A stretch of DNA of 64,000 nucleotides from Salvator merianae. Taxonomy: Eukaryota; Chordata; Lepidosauria; Squamata; Teiidae. The stretch is taken from positions 144,896,517-144,960,516 of the forward strand of contig QVOM02000034.1 in assembly GCA_003586115.2 (NCBI GenBank), in the 5' to 3' direction. A program made the position numbers and the translations under genes. The first letter of the stretch is position 1. Each line of letters opens with the position of its first letter. The notes under the pieces were generated by a model that did no database searches, was not told the origin of the DNA, and saw only the letters and a program-made list of their open reading frames with translations. Positions 11,580 to 22,230 of the stretch are shown here, in pieces.

Positions 11580-13860
11580 CTCTATAGCCTCAACTTGCCA
11601 GAAAGCCCCACTATAGAAGAGAGTCTATCTGCTCCCAGTCATCCCCAGAATGTGAGGCTGGGGTTTGTGGAGCTTATGCATGTTGCTGCTGGAGTTTCTG
11701 ATTTCAAGACCTATCCTGGGTCTGCTGCTGTGCCTACTTCAGAGAATCTGGCAGTGGGGAGTGTTTATTCCTCACAGGACTAGGGCCAAGGCAGCTGGAA
11801 ACTATTACTAACATCTGCTAGTTCTGCAAGCCTGTTTAGACTTACTGTTTGTGACAATGGAGTCACCACCAAAGGGGATCACCATTGGGGGAAAACAAGA
11901 GTGAAGGTTACTCCCTTTGCTCCAGGACCATAGGGAATTGTGGGAGGGTTGGGGTGGGTAGTGGATGTTTTTAACTTGTTTTTTTTAAAAAAAATAATTT
12001 CATTGATTAATGCTCTTTTAGCTTATTTATAGTGTCTGCATTGGTGGGGTGTGTGAGAATCATGTGTCAATGAGGGATGAATTGTCACTGGAGGCAAACA
12101 TCACTGTGGTGACAGACAGTGGGGAGGTGTGGTACTGAGAGGCAAAAGACCTGGTTTGGAGAAGAAGTATTAGATGCATTAAAGCTATCACTCCTTCTGA
12201 TCTGCCTTCCAACCAGCAGAGTTTGGGGATACCTGTCAACTGCCCCACTGATCTGCTAGTGCTGCTCTTAAATGCTAGATCAGTCCAAAATAAAACATTA
12301 GTCATCTATGACTTGATCCTGGATGAAAGGGCTGACCTAGTATACATTATCAAAAACTGGGTGGGCCTTGGCTCACACAGATTTGTCCCTGCCTCCCAGA
12401 TTACCTAGTGTAGCAATGTTCCAGACCTGTGAGTCAGGGAGGAGGTGTTTCTGTTGTCCATAGGACTTCTATTTTTCTTACCATATTCTGTGCCTGCATT
12501 GGAGGAGCTGTTTTGTTGTTGGGTCAGAGAGACAAGATAGAGATGCTGCTGGTGTACCGCCTACCCTTCCACCCTGCAGTCTCCCTATCTGAACTGGCTG
12601 AGATAGTCTTGCATGTGGTGTTGGAAGTCCCTGCCATAATGGTGTTGGGGATTTCAACATCCGTGCTAAGAAGACCCTCAGTGGACCAGTTCAGATCTTT
12701 ACAGTCTCCATGACAATCATGGGGTTGTCTCAATTTGTTACTGGCCCGACACATACAGCAGAATGTACCTTCGGTCTGGTCTTTGCCATAGAGTGAATTA
12801 GTGAAAATCTGTTGATAGGTGGATTGGTGATAAGCCTATTGTCATGAACAGATTACTTGCTATTAAGATTTGGGCTTGCAGGGGCAGGTCCCCTCTGGAA
12901 CAGTAGAGAACCCATTGAGATGGTCCATGCTCAGAGTCTTATAGAATCCAAGAGATTCCTGAATGCTCTTGGGGATTTTCTGGTTGGCATGGGCAACACT
13001 TCTCCCAAGGGTTTAGTCTTGCTGTGGAATTGCGAAGTGAGCAGAGACATTGACTCAGTCACACCCAAATGCCTTCTACATACTTGAGGAACTTGAAAAG
13101 CACTTTGGTATTCCATGGAGTTAAGGGCAATGAAGCAGGAGGGTCTATGACTAGAACACACTGATGTAAATCCCGCTGTGAGTCTGACCAAACATGAATT
13201 AGAACAAACTATTGTGCCTACTGACAGTGGCGGTAGTGGAGAACAGAAGCTATTTCTCTACCACTATTGTGTCTGCAAGTAACCATCCAATAGAACTTTT
13301 TCAAGTGGTGAATGGCCTTTTGAGATCTAGCCCAAGGAGGCAAGGGTGGCTGCTACCTACCTAGTATCTACCTGTGACAAATTTATAGGGCACTTTGAGA
13401 GAGGTGTCCAGAAAACCTTCTGGTCCATTTATCTTGGATTAGTTTCATTACTGAGGCCCAAGGACATGGACAAGCTACTTGCTGGTATTCAGCCGATCAT
13501 ATGCCCTCTGGATCCTTGGCCTTCTTGGCTGATAAAAGCTAGCTGGCAGGATATGACTGGGTGGGTTCAGGGTTTGGTGAATACCCTCTTTGAGAGACAG
13601 CATGATACTGCTAGCTCTTAAAGAGGTCCTCCCCAGATCAAGATTACCGCCCAGGGGTCAATATACCCTTTCTGGGCAAGGTACTGGAGAAGGTCATGGC
13701 TGCTCAACTGCAAGTATATTTGGAGGAAGCTGATTATTTGTACCCATTTCAGTCTGGTTCAGGCCCAGTTATGGCACTGAAATTCTCTTGGTCACCTTGG
13801 TTGATAACTGTCTCAAGGAGAAAGATAGAGAACTGGAGACATGGCCTAAATTTAAGTACA
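11580..13860 (+). mobile_element. L2-type LINE fragment: endonuclease region to early reverse transcriptase
   Basis: Broken plus-strand frames follow L2 ORF2 order. At about 12250-12470 there is LLLNARSVQNKTLVIYDLIL with a later GGGVSVVHRTS, from the endonuclease. At about 12880-13080 there is PLWNSREPIEM followed by ALGDFLVGMGNTSPKGLVLL. At 13680-13850 there is KVMAAQLQVYLEEADYLYPF then QSGSGP, the start of the reverse transcriptase. Stops and frame changes are frequent and the catalytic block is missing, so it is an old inactive copy. The first 500 bp are assigned by continuity only. Confidence 0.8.
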
Positions 13861-14730
13861 ACCAGATACTTTTGTTTTCCTAATCTAAAAATGATTAATG
13901 AAAAAATATGAAACCTGCAAAGACAAACAGAATTTCAAACGCACAGTATGACTAACAATGAAACTTAGCAACTGTTGCAACATAAAACTAGAATTGGAAA
14001 GTACATGTATATTGTGTTTATTTTTTTCTTGTAAGATGTCTGTTACCTCTAAATGACACTCATGTACAACTGGCAGAAAAGCAAGTACTGTCCGTTTCAA
14101 ATTATCCTCAGGACAGGTAAATGCAAATGTCAAGTGGCAATGTAAGAACTATTATTCAAATTAGCTAAATACATCAAATTAACATATGTATGTTTGTGCG
14201 TGTTATGATTGCTTCATGTAGGAAATGCCAGATACCCACTTTTTAAATTCAAATCAAACTCTGTTTATTGAGCCATATACCTACAAACAGAATTCCTGAG
14301 GACATATAAATGTGGGGATTATTGACTGGGCTATAGATGGATTTTAACAAGCAGTTTATATAAGTTTAACTAGCAACACAGGTATATATCTTATACTCAT
14401 TAAAGTAAATGGAAAGAATCCCTTTCTATGAACCAAACTGAAAGTGTATAAGTAGTTTATCGTGTTTTATTATCAAGAAGCAAATCATGTGTACATGTGA
14501 TGCTTCTGTGTGACTTAGCTGGCACATGTTTTGTTTAGCATGAATCATCATTGCCAAATAACCAACTCTTTCCTATATTCAGTTCCTATCCAGTTCTACT
14601 CTAATGCATTTTTTTTTATTTACAAGCTGCATTTCAAAACAAATATTAATTACCTGGAAAAAATTAAGACTATAAAACAAAAACATAAAAATCTAAGACC
14701 CAAGGAAAGGGATATATATACAAACAAACA
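13861..14730. other. Intronic sequence, nothing recognised
   Basis: AT-rich with no family-like frame. It separates the L2 fragment from the SINE. Confidence 0.5.
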
Positions 14731-14930
14731 GAGGGAGTGGCTGTAGCTCAGTGGTAGAGCAAACTGCCTGGAAAGCAGAGAGTTGGTGGTTCAATTCCCA
14801 GCCTCCTCCCAGAGGTAGGCAGTGGCAAACTACTTCTGTTAATCTTCCAAGAAAAACTGCATAGTGGTGACTCGTGGTCACTCAAGTGTCAGTCATGATT
14901 CTCAGTGATACCCAACAATAACATACGTAT
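14731..14930 (+). mobile_element. tRNA-derived SINE, copy 1
   Basis: The head resembles a tRNA: an A box tagctcagtgg at 14744-14754 and a B box ggttcaattcc at 14788-14798. An unrelated body follows (ctcccagaggtaggcagtgg, gaaaaactgcatagtggtga) with an A/C-rich tail (cccaacaataac). The copy at 32888 shares head and body. It is a pol III-type retroposon, not a functional tRNA gene. Confidence 0.85.
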
Positions 14931-15675
14931 ACATACTGTATACTTATAGCTATACATATACATATATAAAAGCCTAACAAACATAAAAAGGCAAGTGCAA
15001 AAAGTCTAAAAGCAGGCAGAAGAGCCTAAAAACTAACTAGAGCACAGATAAATAAATCCAGCAACTTAAAATTCTTATGAAGCTGAAAATACCTTCCAAA
15101 ACACATTGAGCGACCGGTGGGTAAAACAAAGGGCCTGTTCACACTTGAGTGCTAGTAAGCATGTAGACGCTTACTAGCATAGTGCATCCACATTCTCTAG
15201 CCACTCCTGAAGGCTGCTAGCTGTGCATAACTAAATCATTATCCACAGCTATACCAGGAGCAGCTGGACTGCTCCTGATATGCAGCATTTGCACCTACTT
15301 CCAGGTGTGAATGCTGCAGCTGTAGTGTGCTGTGGCGATGGCTGTGGCTGGTGTGAGGGCTGTGAAGCTAAAATGGAGGTTTGTAAAGAGGATTGTGGGA
15401 GTTTAGAGCAATATACAGAATGCATTCCAGCTTAAGCAAAAAGTAGATAGAAGAATGTGCACAGCTAAGCATGAAGCGCTGAGAACTAATAGATAAGATG
15501 AATTTAGTAGCAGAAGAAGTTAGCCTTGAAGCCTTGAAGTAGAGAAAGCTCTTTGTTCTAGCTTGACTTGTTATCAGCTTGTTTACGGCCCTACTGTATC
15601 AAATGTAATTGGTCAAGATTATTAATATGTATGCCTGAATCACGCCTATTATAATTTGCTCATTTTGTATTACCC

Positions 15676-15682
15676 TATATAA
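15676..15682 (+). promoter_or_regulatory. TATA box of the solo LTR
   Basis: TATATAA sits 325 bases into the LTR and 78 bases before the AATAAA, consistent with a U3 core promoter. Activity is not known. Confidence 0.6.
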
Positions 15683-15759
15683 GCTTTGTTTTGACAATCG
15701 AAAGGCGTGACTCCATTGTCTTTGATTAATGGCAAGGTTGCCCTAGTGCACTAGTAAAT

Positions 15760-15765
15760 AATAAA
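15760..15765 (+). terminator. Polyadenylation signal of the solo LTR
   Basis: AATAAA lies 50 bases before the LTR end, followed by a T-rich/GT-rich stretch (gattttcgtttggtcc), as in retroviral R-U5. Confidence 0.6.
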
Positions 15766-16343
15766 GCTGCAGCTTTGCCTTGATTTTCGTTTGGTCCCGT
15801 TGATTTTCTACGACACTGGCTGTGACTGCACAGTCATGTGCGCATCCCTGGTTGCCATGGCAGTGGCCAGATGTTTCCGCAACCACTGTCAAGGCAGGCA
15901 CCCAGTATTCGTACTGTGAGTGCTATAAGCCTGGTTCCGACCATTCTAAGGCCAAAAGTGTGGACATGCCCGAAATATGTATAGTCATAACTACTGAAGC
16001 AGTACTGGCCTGAGTTAGAAGACATCAGAAGAAACTCTAAGAGAGAGACGCATTACACAAAACTGAAGAGACTGCATTAAGATCAAGATGGTACTTAAAG
16101 CAGCAAACTCCTGTCTAAATCACAATGGTCTCTGGGAATCCATAAATATACCAAAATCAATAAACACTACATAACTCTCTTTCATTTGTCTGTAAATCCT
16201 GTGATATTTGAGCACAACCGAATCATAGGGCCTAGAAGTTGTTTGAAGCCTCGTTTCAGCCAGAAGCACTTTCTGAGAGACTCTGCCTCATGCAGAAGCT
16301 GAGTTGTACTTACCAAACCTTGTGGAATTTAAATCCAGTCATA

Positions 16344-16498
16344 AGCCCTTTCCGCACTGAGCCTTATTCTATATTTCATCCTGGAGTAGGAACTGCCACA
16401 GTCATGCACCAAGTCATGCCATAGTCTTTACTAACATGCAGACAGCAGGCCCATATACCAGGATATAAACTGGAAGAAGACCCAGTGGGAAAAGGGCC
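16344..16498. mobile_element. Class B inverted-repeat transposon, diverged
   Basis: Left end agccctttccgcactgagcc and right end cagtgggaaaagggcc. The inner 'atgcagacagcaggcccata' and 'gccttattct' match the class B copies at 45521, 48491, 48962, 51886 and 59286. No matching 3-bp duplication remains (ata/ttt). Confidence 0.7.
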
Positions 16499-16581
16499 TT
16501 TGCCTGTAAATCCTGTGGCATTTGAGCATAGGGCCTAGCAGTGGGTAGAAGCCTGGTTTTAGTCAGGAGCACTTACTGAGA

Positions 16582-16691
16582 GGGCCTTTTTGCACTTTCT
16601 ACTTTAAAATGGGATAATTAATAGTCTAGCTGCTCTGGGTACAGCTGGGAAGCACTCATCCCAGTCTAAGGTAGAACGTGTGAAAAGGCCC
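16582..16691. mobile_element. Class A palindromic transposon, 110 bp
   Basis: Ends are gggcctttttgcacttt and gtgtgaaaaggccc, with 3-bp flanks AGA on both sides. The host repeat unit is uninterrupted at the corresponding point in its sister copy (ctgagagactctg near 16275), which contains a single AGA. That confirms both the ends and the 3-bp duplication. Confidence 0.9.
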
Positions 16692-17460
16692 AGAGACTCT
16701 GCTTCATCAAGAAGCTGAGCTGTAGACCTGAGCCTTCTGGAAATCCAGTCATATATAATTATGCTTCAAAACTTCTGTTTCTTTGGAAGGGTAGAGGACA
16801 AAAAAATCTGAGAATTATAGTATGAGGCAATTAAAGGCTGTGTCATGTCCTATTATAGCTGTTATTCAAACAGCTACAAATATATAGTCTTACTTTTTGC
16901 TGCACTTCCTACTTAAAAAAAAAAAAAAAAATGGAAAAGAACCCTCTGTGCCACCCAAACCAAATCTACCAAAGGGCTGCAAAATAGCATGTCTTTTTAA
17001 AGGTGCTCCTAAGGGGAATTTACAGTCAGGAGTGTGTTTATAAGTGAGTTCTGATTTCATTGAAACACACTATATCTGGAAACAGCTTCTTGTGCTATGA
17101 CAAGCACAGGGCCTTGGGGATACATGTATTTATTTGTTCTTATTCAGTTATGCCCTCTAGTTATGGCAGTCAGCTGTCAATCTACATTTGGATAATTAAC
17201 TGCCATTTCATTTGCAACAAAATTTAGAAATAATAGTCCAAAACTAGTGGTGCAAAACTAGGCTTTCTGCTATGTTGGTTTGTTTAATTATGCAAAAATA
17301 CACCATCACCTACAGCAGTTTTCTTGGCTGTAGCTGATACATACTATACACCACTTGCTGATTCATCATTTTCTTAACTATTATCCATTCTTGCTGATAA
17401 ACTCGTACTTCTATTCATGCAAACCTTCAATAATGCTATCAGGAAATATTAATGAATCTA

Positions 17461-17688
17461 TGGACCAGTCATGCCTAGGTTTTAGTCCAGCTTCAGTCCA
17501 CTTTCAGACTGAGAGAACACATCAGTGAAGTAATAAGATTTTTTTTTTTCTTTCAGCATTATCCAACTCAGAAAATTCACCTTTGTGTTACATAATGTGG
17601 AAAGAAAATCGTTAGTCACTGTGCTGATGTGTTGTTGCAATCCAAAAGTGGACTGAAGCTGGATTAAAACTTAGGAGTGACTGGGCCC
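17461..17688. mobile_element. Inverted-repeat transposon with long (about 37 bp) terminal repeats
   Basis: The left arm (agtcatgcctaggttttagt, ccagcttcagtccacttt) is inverted at the right end (aaagtggactgaagctgg, attaaaacttaggagtgact, gggccc). Terminal GGGCCC and short flanks (cta/taa) suggest kinship with the other GGSCC elements. A second copy is at 26938-27162. Confidence 0.75.
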
Positions 17689-17951
17689 TAAAAGGAAACT
17701 GATGATGCTGATGTTGCCATTATAGGGAATAGCCATATACACAACAACAGGCACTCTGAAGAGGTCCTAGGGATGTAGTGGCCAAATGCTCAGAAGCTGC
17801 CTATGGCTGTATAGTGATCTGACAAAAGAGCTAGATGACCTGCAAGTGCCCACTGCAGAATCTGGCCTGTTGCCCTGAGGCATACTTGCTGGTTCTGTAC
17901 AGATGCACCACAGCATTGAAAGAGTTTTACTATGTCTGCTTTGTGAAGGTG

Positions 17952-17954
<3 letters not shown>

Positions 17955-17992
<38 letters not shown>
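17955..17992. repeat. (CA)n microsatellite
   Basis: About 19 uninterrupted CA units. The open frames spanning it are artefacts of the repeat. Confidence 0.98.
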
Positions 17993-17993
<1 letters not shown>

Positions 17994-18429
17994 CATCCAC
18001 TTCCACAGACATTTTTGGCAAGGAGGATAACTTCTCTTCACAGTTTTGAAGAGAGAGTTGAGTACAGGATGTGGCATGTGGACAAAGTTTGGGCATAGCA
18101 ATAGATGATAAATTTACTGTGACAGAGCCATGAGTTTTTCAAACCAGCCTCCAAATTAATCAAGCACAATCCAAACAAAGAATCTTTTAAATCTGGAGCA
18201 CTGTCTGGTCCTGTTATTTTGGAACAGTTTCAATTATTGCAGTCTGAGGAAGCAGGAATTCGGCTAACCACTTGTTCCCTTAATTCTTGTCCATCATGGC
18301 CAATTAAAATTAGCTGAAGAGCTATGGCACAGGAAATGATAAATGCATGAGGAGGTGGTGCCAGTGATGCTTATGGGAACTGTAGTATGCCTCTTCCTTA
18401 AGAGGTCTGCCTTGGATCTTGAGATGTTA

Positions 18430-18778
18430 AACAACTCTTGCCCAGTTGCTCATATCCAAATTTGGCAAGATACTGGAAAGAGTGTTGACTACCCAGCTGC
18501 AGACTAGCTTGGAAAAGTAGATTATTTTGACCCATTTCAGTCTGACTTCAGGCAGAGGTATAATATAGAGACTTTGTTGCCCTGATGGATGACCTTTATC
18601 AGGAGGACAGGGGCAATGCAACCTTGTCCATTCTCCTTGATCTCTCAGCTGCTTTTGATACTACTGGCCATGATATCTTGTTGAGTGACTTTGGGAATTG
18701 AGATTTAGAGGTACAGTTCTACAGTGGTTTTCTTCCTATTCTGAGACAGGCTCCCAAAAGTAGTCATGGGGAACTTTG
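18430..18778 (+). mobile_element. L2-type LINE fragment (reverse transcriptase start)
   Basis: Plus-strand DNA matches the same part of L2 as 13680-13850. It includes 'ccatttcagtctgacttcag' and, slightly later, 'ctccttgatctctcagctgc' (encoding LLDLSAAFDT-like residues before the active site). Stops are present. A class A palindrome interrupts it at 18779. Confidence 0.8.
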
Positions 18779-18920
18779 GGGCCTTTTTGCACTTTCTACC
18801 TTAGAATGGGATAATTATAATCCAGCTGCTCCTGGTATAGCTGTGGAGTGCTTCACAGCTGTACCAGGAATAACTGGACTATAATTAACCCATTCTAAGG
18901 TAGAAAGTGCAAAAAGACCC
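18779..18920. mobile_element. Class A palindromic transposon, 142 bp
   Basis: Nearly the whole element is one inverted repeat. gggcctttttgcactttcta and ccttagaatgggataattat are mirrored by the right half, with a centre near 'gtatagctgtggagtgcttc'. Flanks ttg/tta differ by one base. A copy at 47880-48017 is closely similar. The transcript would form a hairpin of about 65 bp. Confidence 0.9.
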
Positions 18921-19299
18921 TTAATTTGCCCTCTTGGAAGCTGTCAGGTTGAGCGGTTTAAAGACCTTCCTTCCATACACTACTGCAAATTATGGGATGC
19001 CCTGCCTCCTTGTAATGCATTTTGTCTTCACAGGCCAGAGCATAAATTGGACTAGGATGCCCAAAATGGTGCTCTAGCCCAGTTTACCAATAGACCTTGA
19101 AGGTATGCTGGAGATAGTATACCTTATCATGGCGGCATGGGGGCCTTCCTATTACTGTGATTTCTGACTTAAGGACTTGCATCCGGTTTTGGATTAAGGT
19201 CCTTTTCACACTTACCTTTATTCAAACCTAGGAAGGAGACTAGGGGCCTGCCTTCTGCACACTAGTGCAGTATAGCAGAAGCTCACTCCTCAGCAGTAA

Positions 19300-19752
19300 G
19301 GGCCTTTTTGCACTTTCTACCGTGGAATGTTCATTCCATGGTGGAATAGACCTTGCAGTGTGGAGACCATTCACACTGCACAGTCTTGGAACAGAACACG
19401 AGCAGGATAACAGTATTTGCAGTGTGAATGCTGGCGTCCTGCTGCCATTCTATGCCATGACAGTGGCCAGGAAGCTTCCAGCTGCTGCCATGGTAATCAG
19501 CAACACTGTGCCATCATGCAGGCACAACTGTGCTGCACAGCTATGTGTTCACACCTTGAAGTGGGTATGAATGCATTGTACCCAGAACAGTCCAGCTGCT
19601 CCTATTCCATCTGTGGGGCACAATTTAGTGCTTCACAGCTAGTAGAAATCAGGAGCAGCTTGAGTCTGCCCCCAATTTGGGGCCTCCAAGTGCGGATGCA
19701 CTTGACTAGTGAGCATCCCTGATGGTCACTAGTTTCAAGTGCAAACATGCCC
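19300..19752. mobile_element. Class C inverted-repeat transposon, 453 bp
   Basis: Left end gggcctttttgcactttcta; right end gtgcaaacatgccc; flanks taa/tag. It shares 'ccatgacagtggccaggaag' and 'cagctgctcc' blocks with 35208-35598. No protein is encoded. Confidence 0.75.
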
Positions 19753-20554
19753 TAGGTTTCATCCACACTAGACAAAGCTGTGGACCAGAATAAGATGTTA
19801 AAAGAAACAAAGAAAAAACTTAGATTGAAAGTAGAATATAATATCTACAACAGCCAATAATATTGACAATACTGACAAGACCCAACATGTTGTGCTATCT
19901 GCATGTACAACACAGTTCAAACCTGAAACAGAATAAATTTAAATCCCACAGATTTCCAGCCATCTTCCAATGGCCTAGCCATTTGGCTTTGATTAATCTG
20001 GTGCAAACTGTATTCCAAGGCAGTCCTACAGGCAGTGGTGTAGCTCCTGCCCAATGCCACCTCAATGGATAAGCCTTTCAAAAAGTTGGTGTTCCCAGAG
20101 CAGAGAGGGAACACGGCTAAGAAGATATCTACTTCATCTAAATCCGGATTCACTGTCTGCAGAGAATCCTATATTAATCAAAAACTAGTGTAACCAACAT
20201 TGTCCTCATAACGTGCAATAGGATGAAGAACACTATATTTGTTGTTGTTTTATTCAACTTTACTTTTTTTTTTAACAAGTCTGTGTTTGATGGCCAGTCA
20301 AATTTCAAAAACAAAGATATATTGCTGTACATTCAGGTTGTTCACAGGCATGATTCACTTATCATATCTACTTGCGGCAAATTTCTCTGACAATAATCTT
20401 CATGACTAAATTAAAAGTTGTACTTATTCCAGGGAGCTATTTGCAATTTTTATTGAAGTATGTCACAGCAGGCTCCTGGCAAAGGCTGAAAAAAATGTGT
20501 AACTAATGTTAAAATATTGTTCAGTGTGAAAACAGAAAATATTATTTTAGGTAC

Positions 20555-20744
20555 CTTGCTGCTTTTGTGGATCATAAATCTGTAGCCCAAACAAAGGTGA
20601 TCTCTCACTTCTTAGAAGTGTCACGTTTTTAGTAATCAAATCCAGTCGGAAAATAGAGCCATTCATATAATCTGTCCAGAAAATATAATTCCTATGGTGT
20701 GACAGTCCAAATGGATGGTTTAATTCTTTCCCATTGTAGACAAC
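20555..20744 (-). CDS. LRP1B: LRP1B exon G: last blades of the second YWTD propeller
   Basis: The 190-bp exon reads [20 protein letters not shown], then [20 protein letters not shown] and, near the end, [21 protein letters not shown] is the YWTD-type blade signature. The closing FGLQIYDP segment normally leads into an EGF-like module. Acceptor is aattacag and donor is GTACC on the minus strand. Phase 0 at the start joins exon F, and one extra base (G) at the end requires a phase-1 partner. That partner, encoding the EGF module with the NNGGC motif, was not found before the LDLa exon at 8029. NVT is a possible N-glycosylation site. Confidence 0.96.
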
Positions 20745-21889
20745 CTGTAATTAATTGACATTTGCTAAATACTTTCTAAAATTCAGTGCACTGTCAAAAG
20801 CTTTAGAATTCAAACAGAAACCTAAAAAAGAATGAAATGGCAAAAAAAGGGACACTCTTTTACATTAAAGCTCAAGTTTAATCTTTAAAGTGCTAAATAA
20901 ATGTTATTCAAAGAAAAGATATATCACTGGACAATTTGATAAATATTTTTGCTTTACATTTACTATTGTGGACATTTGTAAGACTGGTAGACATTAATTC
21001 AGTTTATCAGAACATTTGAGGTAGGACTATATTAAGCCACTCAGGTCATATACCCAGGATCACTAGAATTAATATGGGTCATACTGCATGCACTTGAGAA
21101 GGGGGATCTTTCTGCTATATTCATACTTCCCCTGAAATCCTGAGTTCATCTTGTTAGCCAAAGTAATTAAATCAATCTGAAAAACCTTACTAGCAAGAAG
21201 ACATGAGGTGAAGGACTGTAAGACTGGAGTTATTTCATTTAAAAATTTACTTGTAAATTTTACTTGACTGTCTTTGTTACTCTTATTTTCATCTGAGGGT
21301 CAAATAAAGATAGAAATTGTGGAAGCCCTTTTTCAGAGTAGTAGAACGGAACAAATGAGATGTCACAGCAGTCACTAGCAGGAGTATATACATTTATTTT
21401 TCAGAAAGTCTTTTATGGATCTTTATCCATAAAAGAAGACAACTAGAGAGAGGATTGTCATAATTCCCATTATACTATTAGGACAATAGAAGAGAAGTTG
21501 TTATCTGACAACCAATAGTGTACTATAGCAAGGACTATATCTGATTCATAAAAATGGATAAATGTATATTTATTCCAGCAAAAGATACCGAGGGAGTTCT
21601 GCTTGGTACTTTGAGAATGATTCTGTGGGATTCTTAAGGAAGTGATAGCTGAAATGATGTTTATCTTTATGGAAGATTCTGGAAGCTATCATTAGGAGAT
21701 CTTTTTGATCTGTGCTCATCATGGCTGGGTAGCTGGGTAGCTGGGTGGATTTAGAAAGTTTTGAATTCTTCATTACAGAAGATAGATGACTGATTAACTT
21801 TTAAGAATCAATGGAGCATCCATTTATCTAGAATTTCATGGAACCAGAAAGTTAAGTAACTATCACTAGTCCCTAATATGCCCTTTGGA
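20745..21889. other. Intronic sequence, nothing recognised
   Basis: No exon or named repeat seen. Direct repeats 'tagctggg' occur near 21724-21748. Confidence 0.5.
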
Positions 21890-22230
21890 AACATAGTGCT
21901 TAAGAGGGCAATGGCAATCCAATGGCAAGCAGGCATGCTTGGAGGATTTGGAGTGTATATTAATTTCAGTCCAGTTATGACATTGGAATGGCTTAGTCAC
22001 AGTGCTTTATTTTGTTTGGCAGGAAAGGGATCATGATAGAATGATCTTACTGGTTCCCCTTGAGCTCTCAGGAGCTTTTGATACCAATGTCCATGGTATA
22101 CACCTGGAACATTTTGAGAACTGGGAATCTACGGCACAGCATCACAGTGCTGCTTCTCCTTCCTCTAAAGGTGATACCAGAGAATAGCAATGGGACACTC
22201 TAATTTGGTGCTTTTGTATTGGCCTATTTG
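21890..22230 (+). mobile_element. L2-type LINE fragment (reverse transcriptase)
   Basis: Homologous in order to 18430-18778. It encodes a diverged block ending LVPLELSGAFDTNVHGIHLE, where L2 has LLDLSAAFDTxDHxILL. The AFDT motif precedes the catalytic region. It is short and broken at both sides. Confidence 0.7.

Larger units (their letters stand above)
15352..15815 (+). mobile_element. Solo LTR of an endogenous retrovirus-like element, 464 bp
   Basis: It starts TGTGAGG and ends CGACA, the usual TG...CA termini, and is flanked by a 4-bp duplication CTGG (15348-15351 and 15816-15819). It carries a TATA box at 15676-15682 and a polyadenylation signal at 15760-15765, in the expected U3-R-U5 order. 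No internal viral genes are present, so it is the product of LTR-LTR recombination. A 4-bp duplication fits gamma/epsilon-type retroviruses. It interrupts an older DNA transposon. Confidence 0.85.
15131..15971. mobile_element. Class C inverted-repeat DNA transposon, split by a solo LTR
   Basis: The left end is gggcctgttcacactt at 15131. The right end is gtgtggacatgccc at 15971. Flanks are aaa and gaa. Without the 464-bp LTR and its 4-bp duplication, the element is about 373 bp, close to related copies at 35208 (391 bp) and 33685 (451 bp). The inner 'cagctggactgctcctg' block also occurs in those copies. No coding capacity. Confidence 0.7.
16189..16752. repeat. Tandemly duplicated unit of about 155 bp, both copies disturbed by transposons
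   Basis: Unit 1 is 16189-16343 and unit 2 is 16503-16752. Both run from 'ctgtaaatcctgtg' through 'gagagactctgc' to 'aaatccagtcata'. A class B element lies between the units. A 110-bp palindrome sits inside unit 2 at a site that is uninterrupted in unit 1. Confidence 0.75.

Noticed and set aside
14740..14810. Possible tRNA gene
   Set aside because: A and B boxes are present but the body lacks a proper cloverleaf and continues into a SINE shared with 32888.
17767..18101. Frames of 87-109 codons
   Set aside because: They span the (CA)n tract and are open in several frames because of it.
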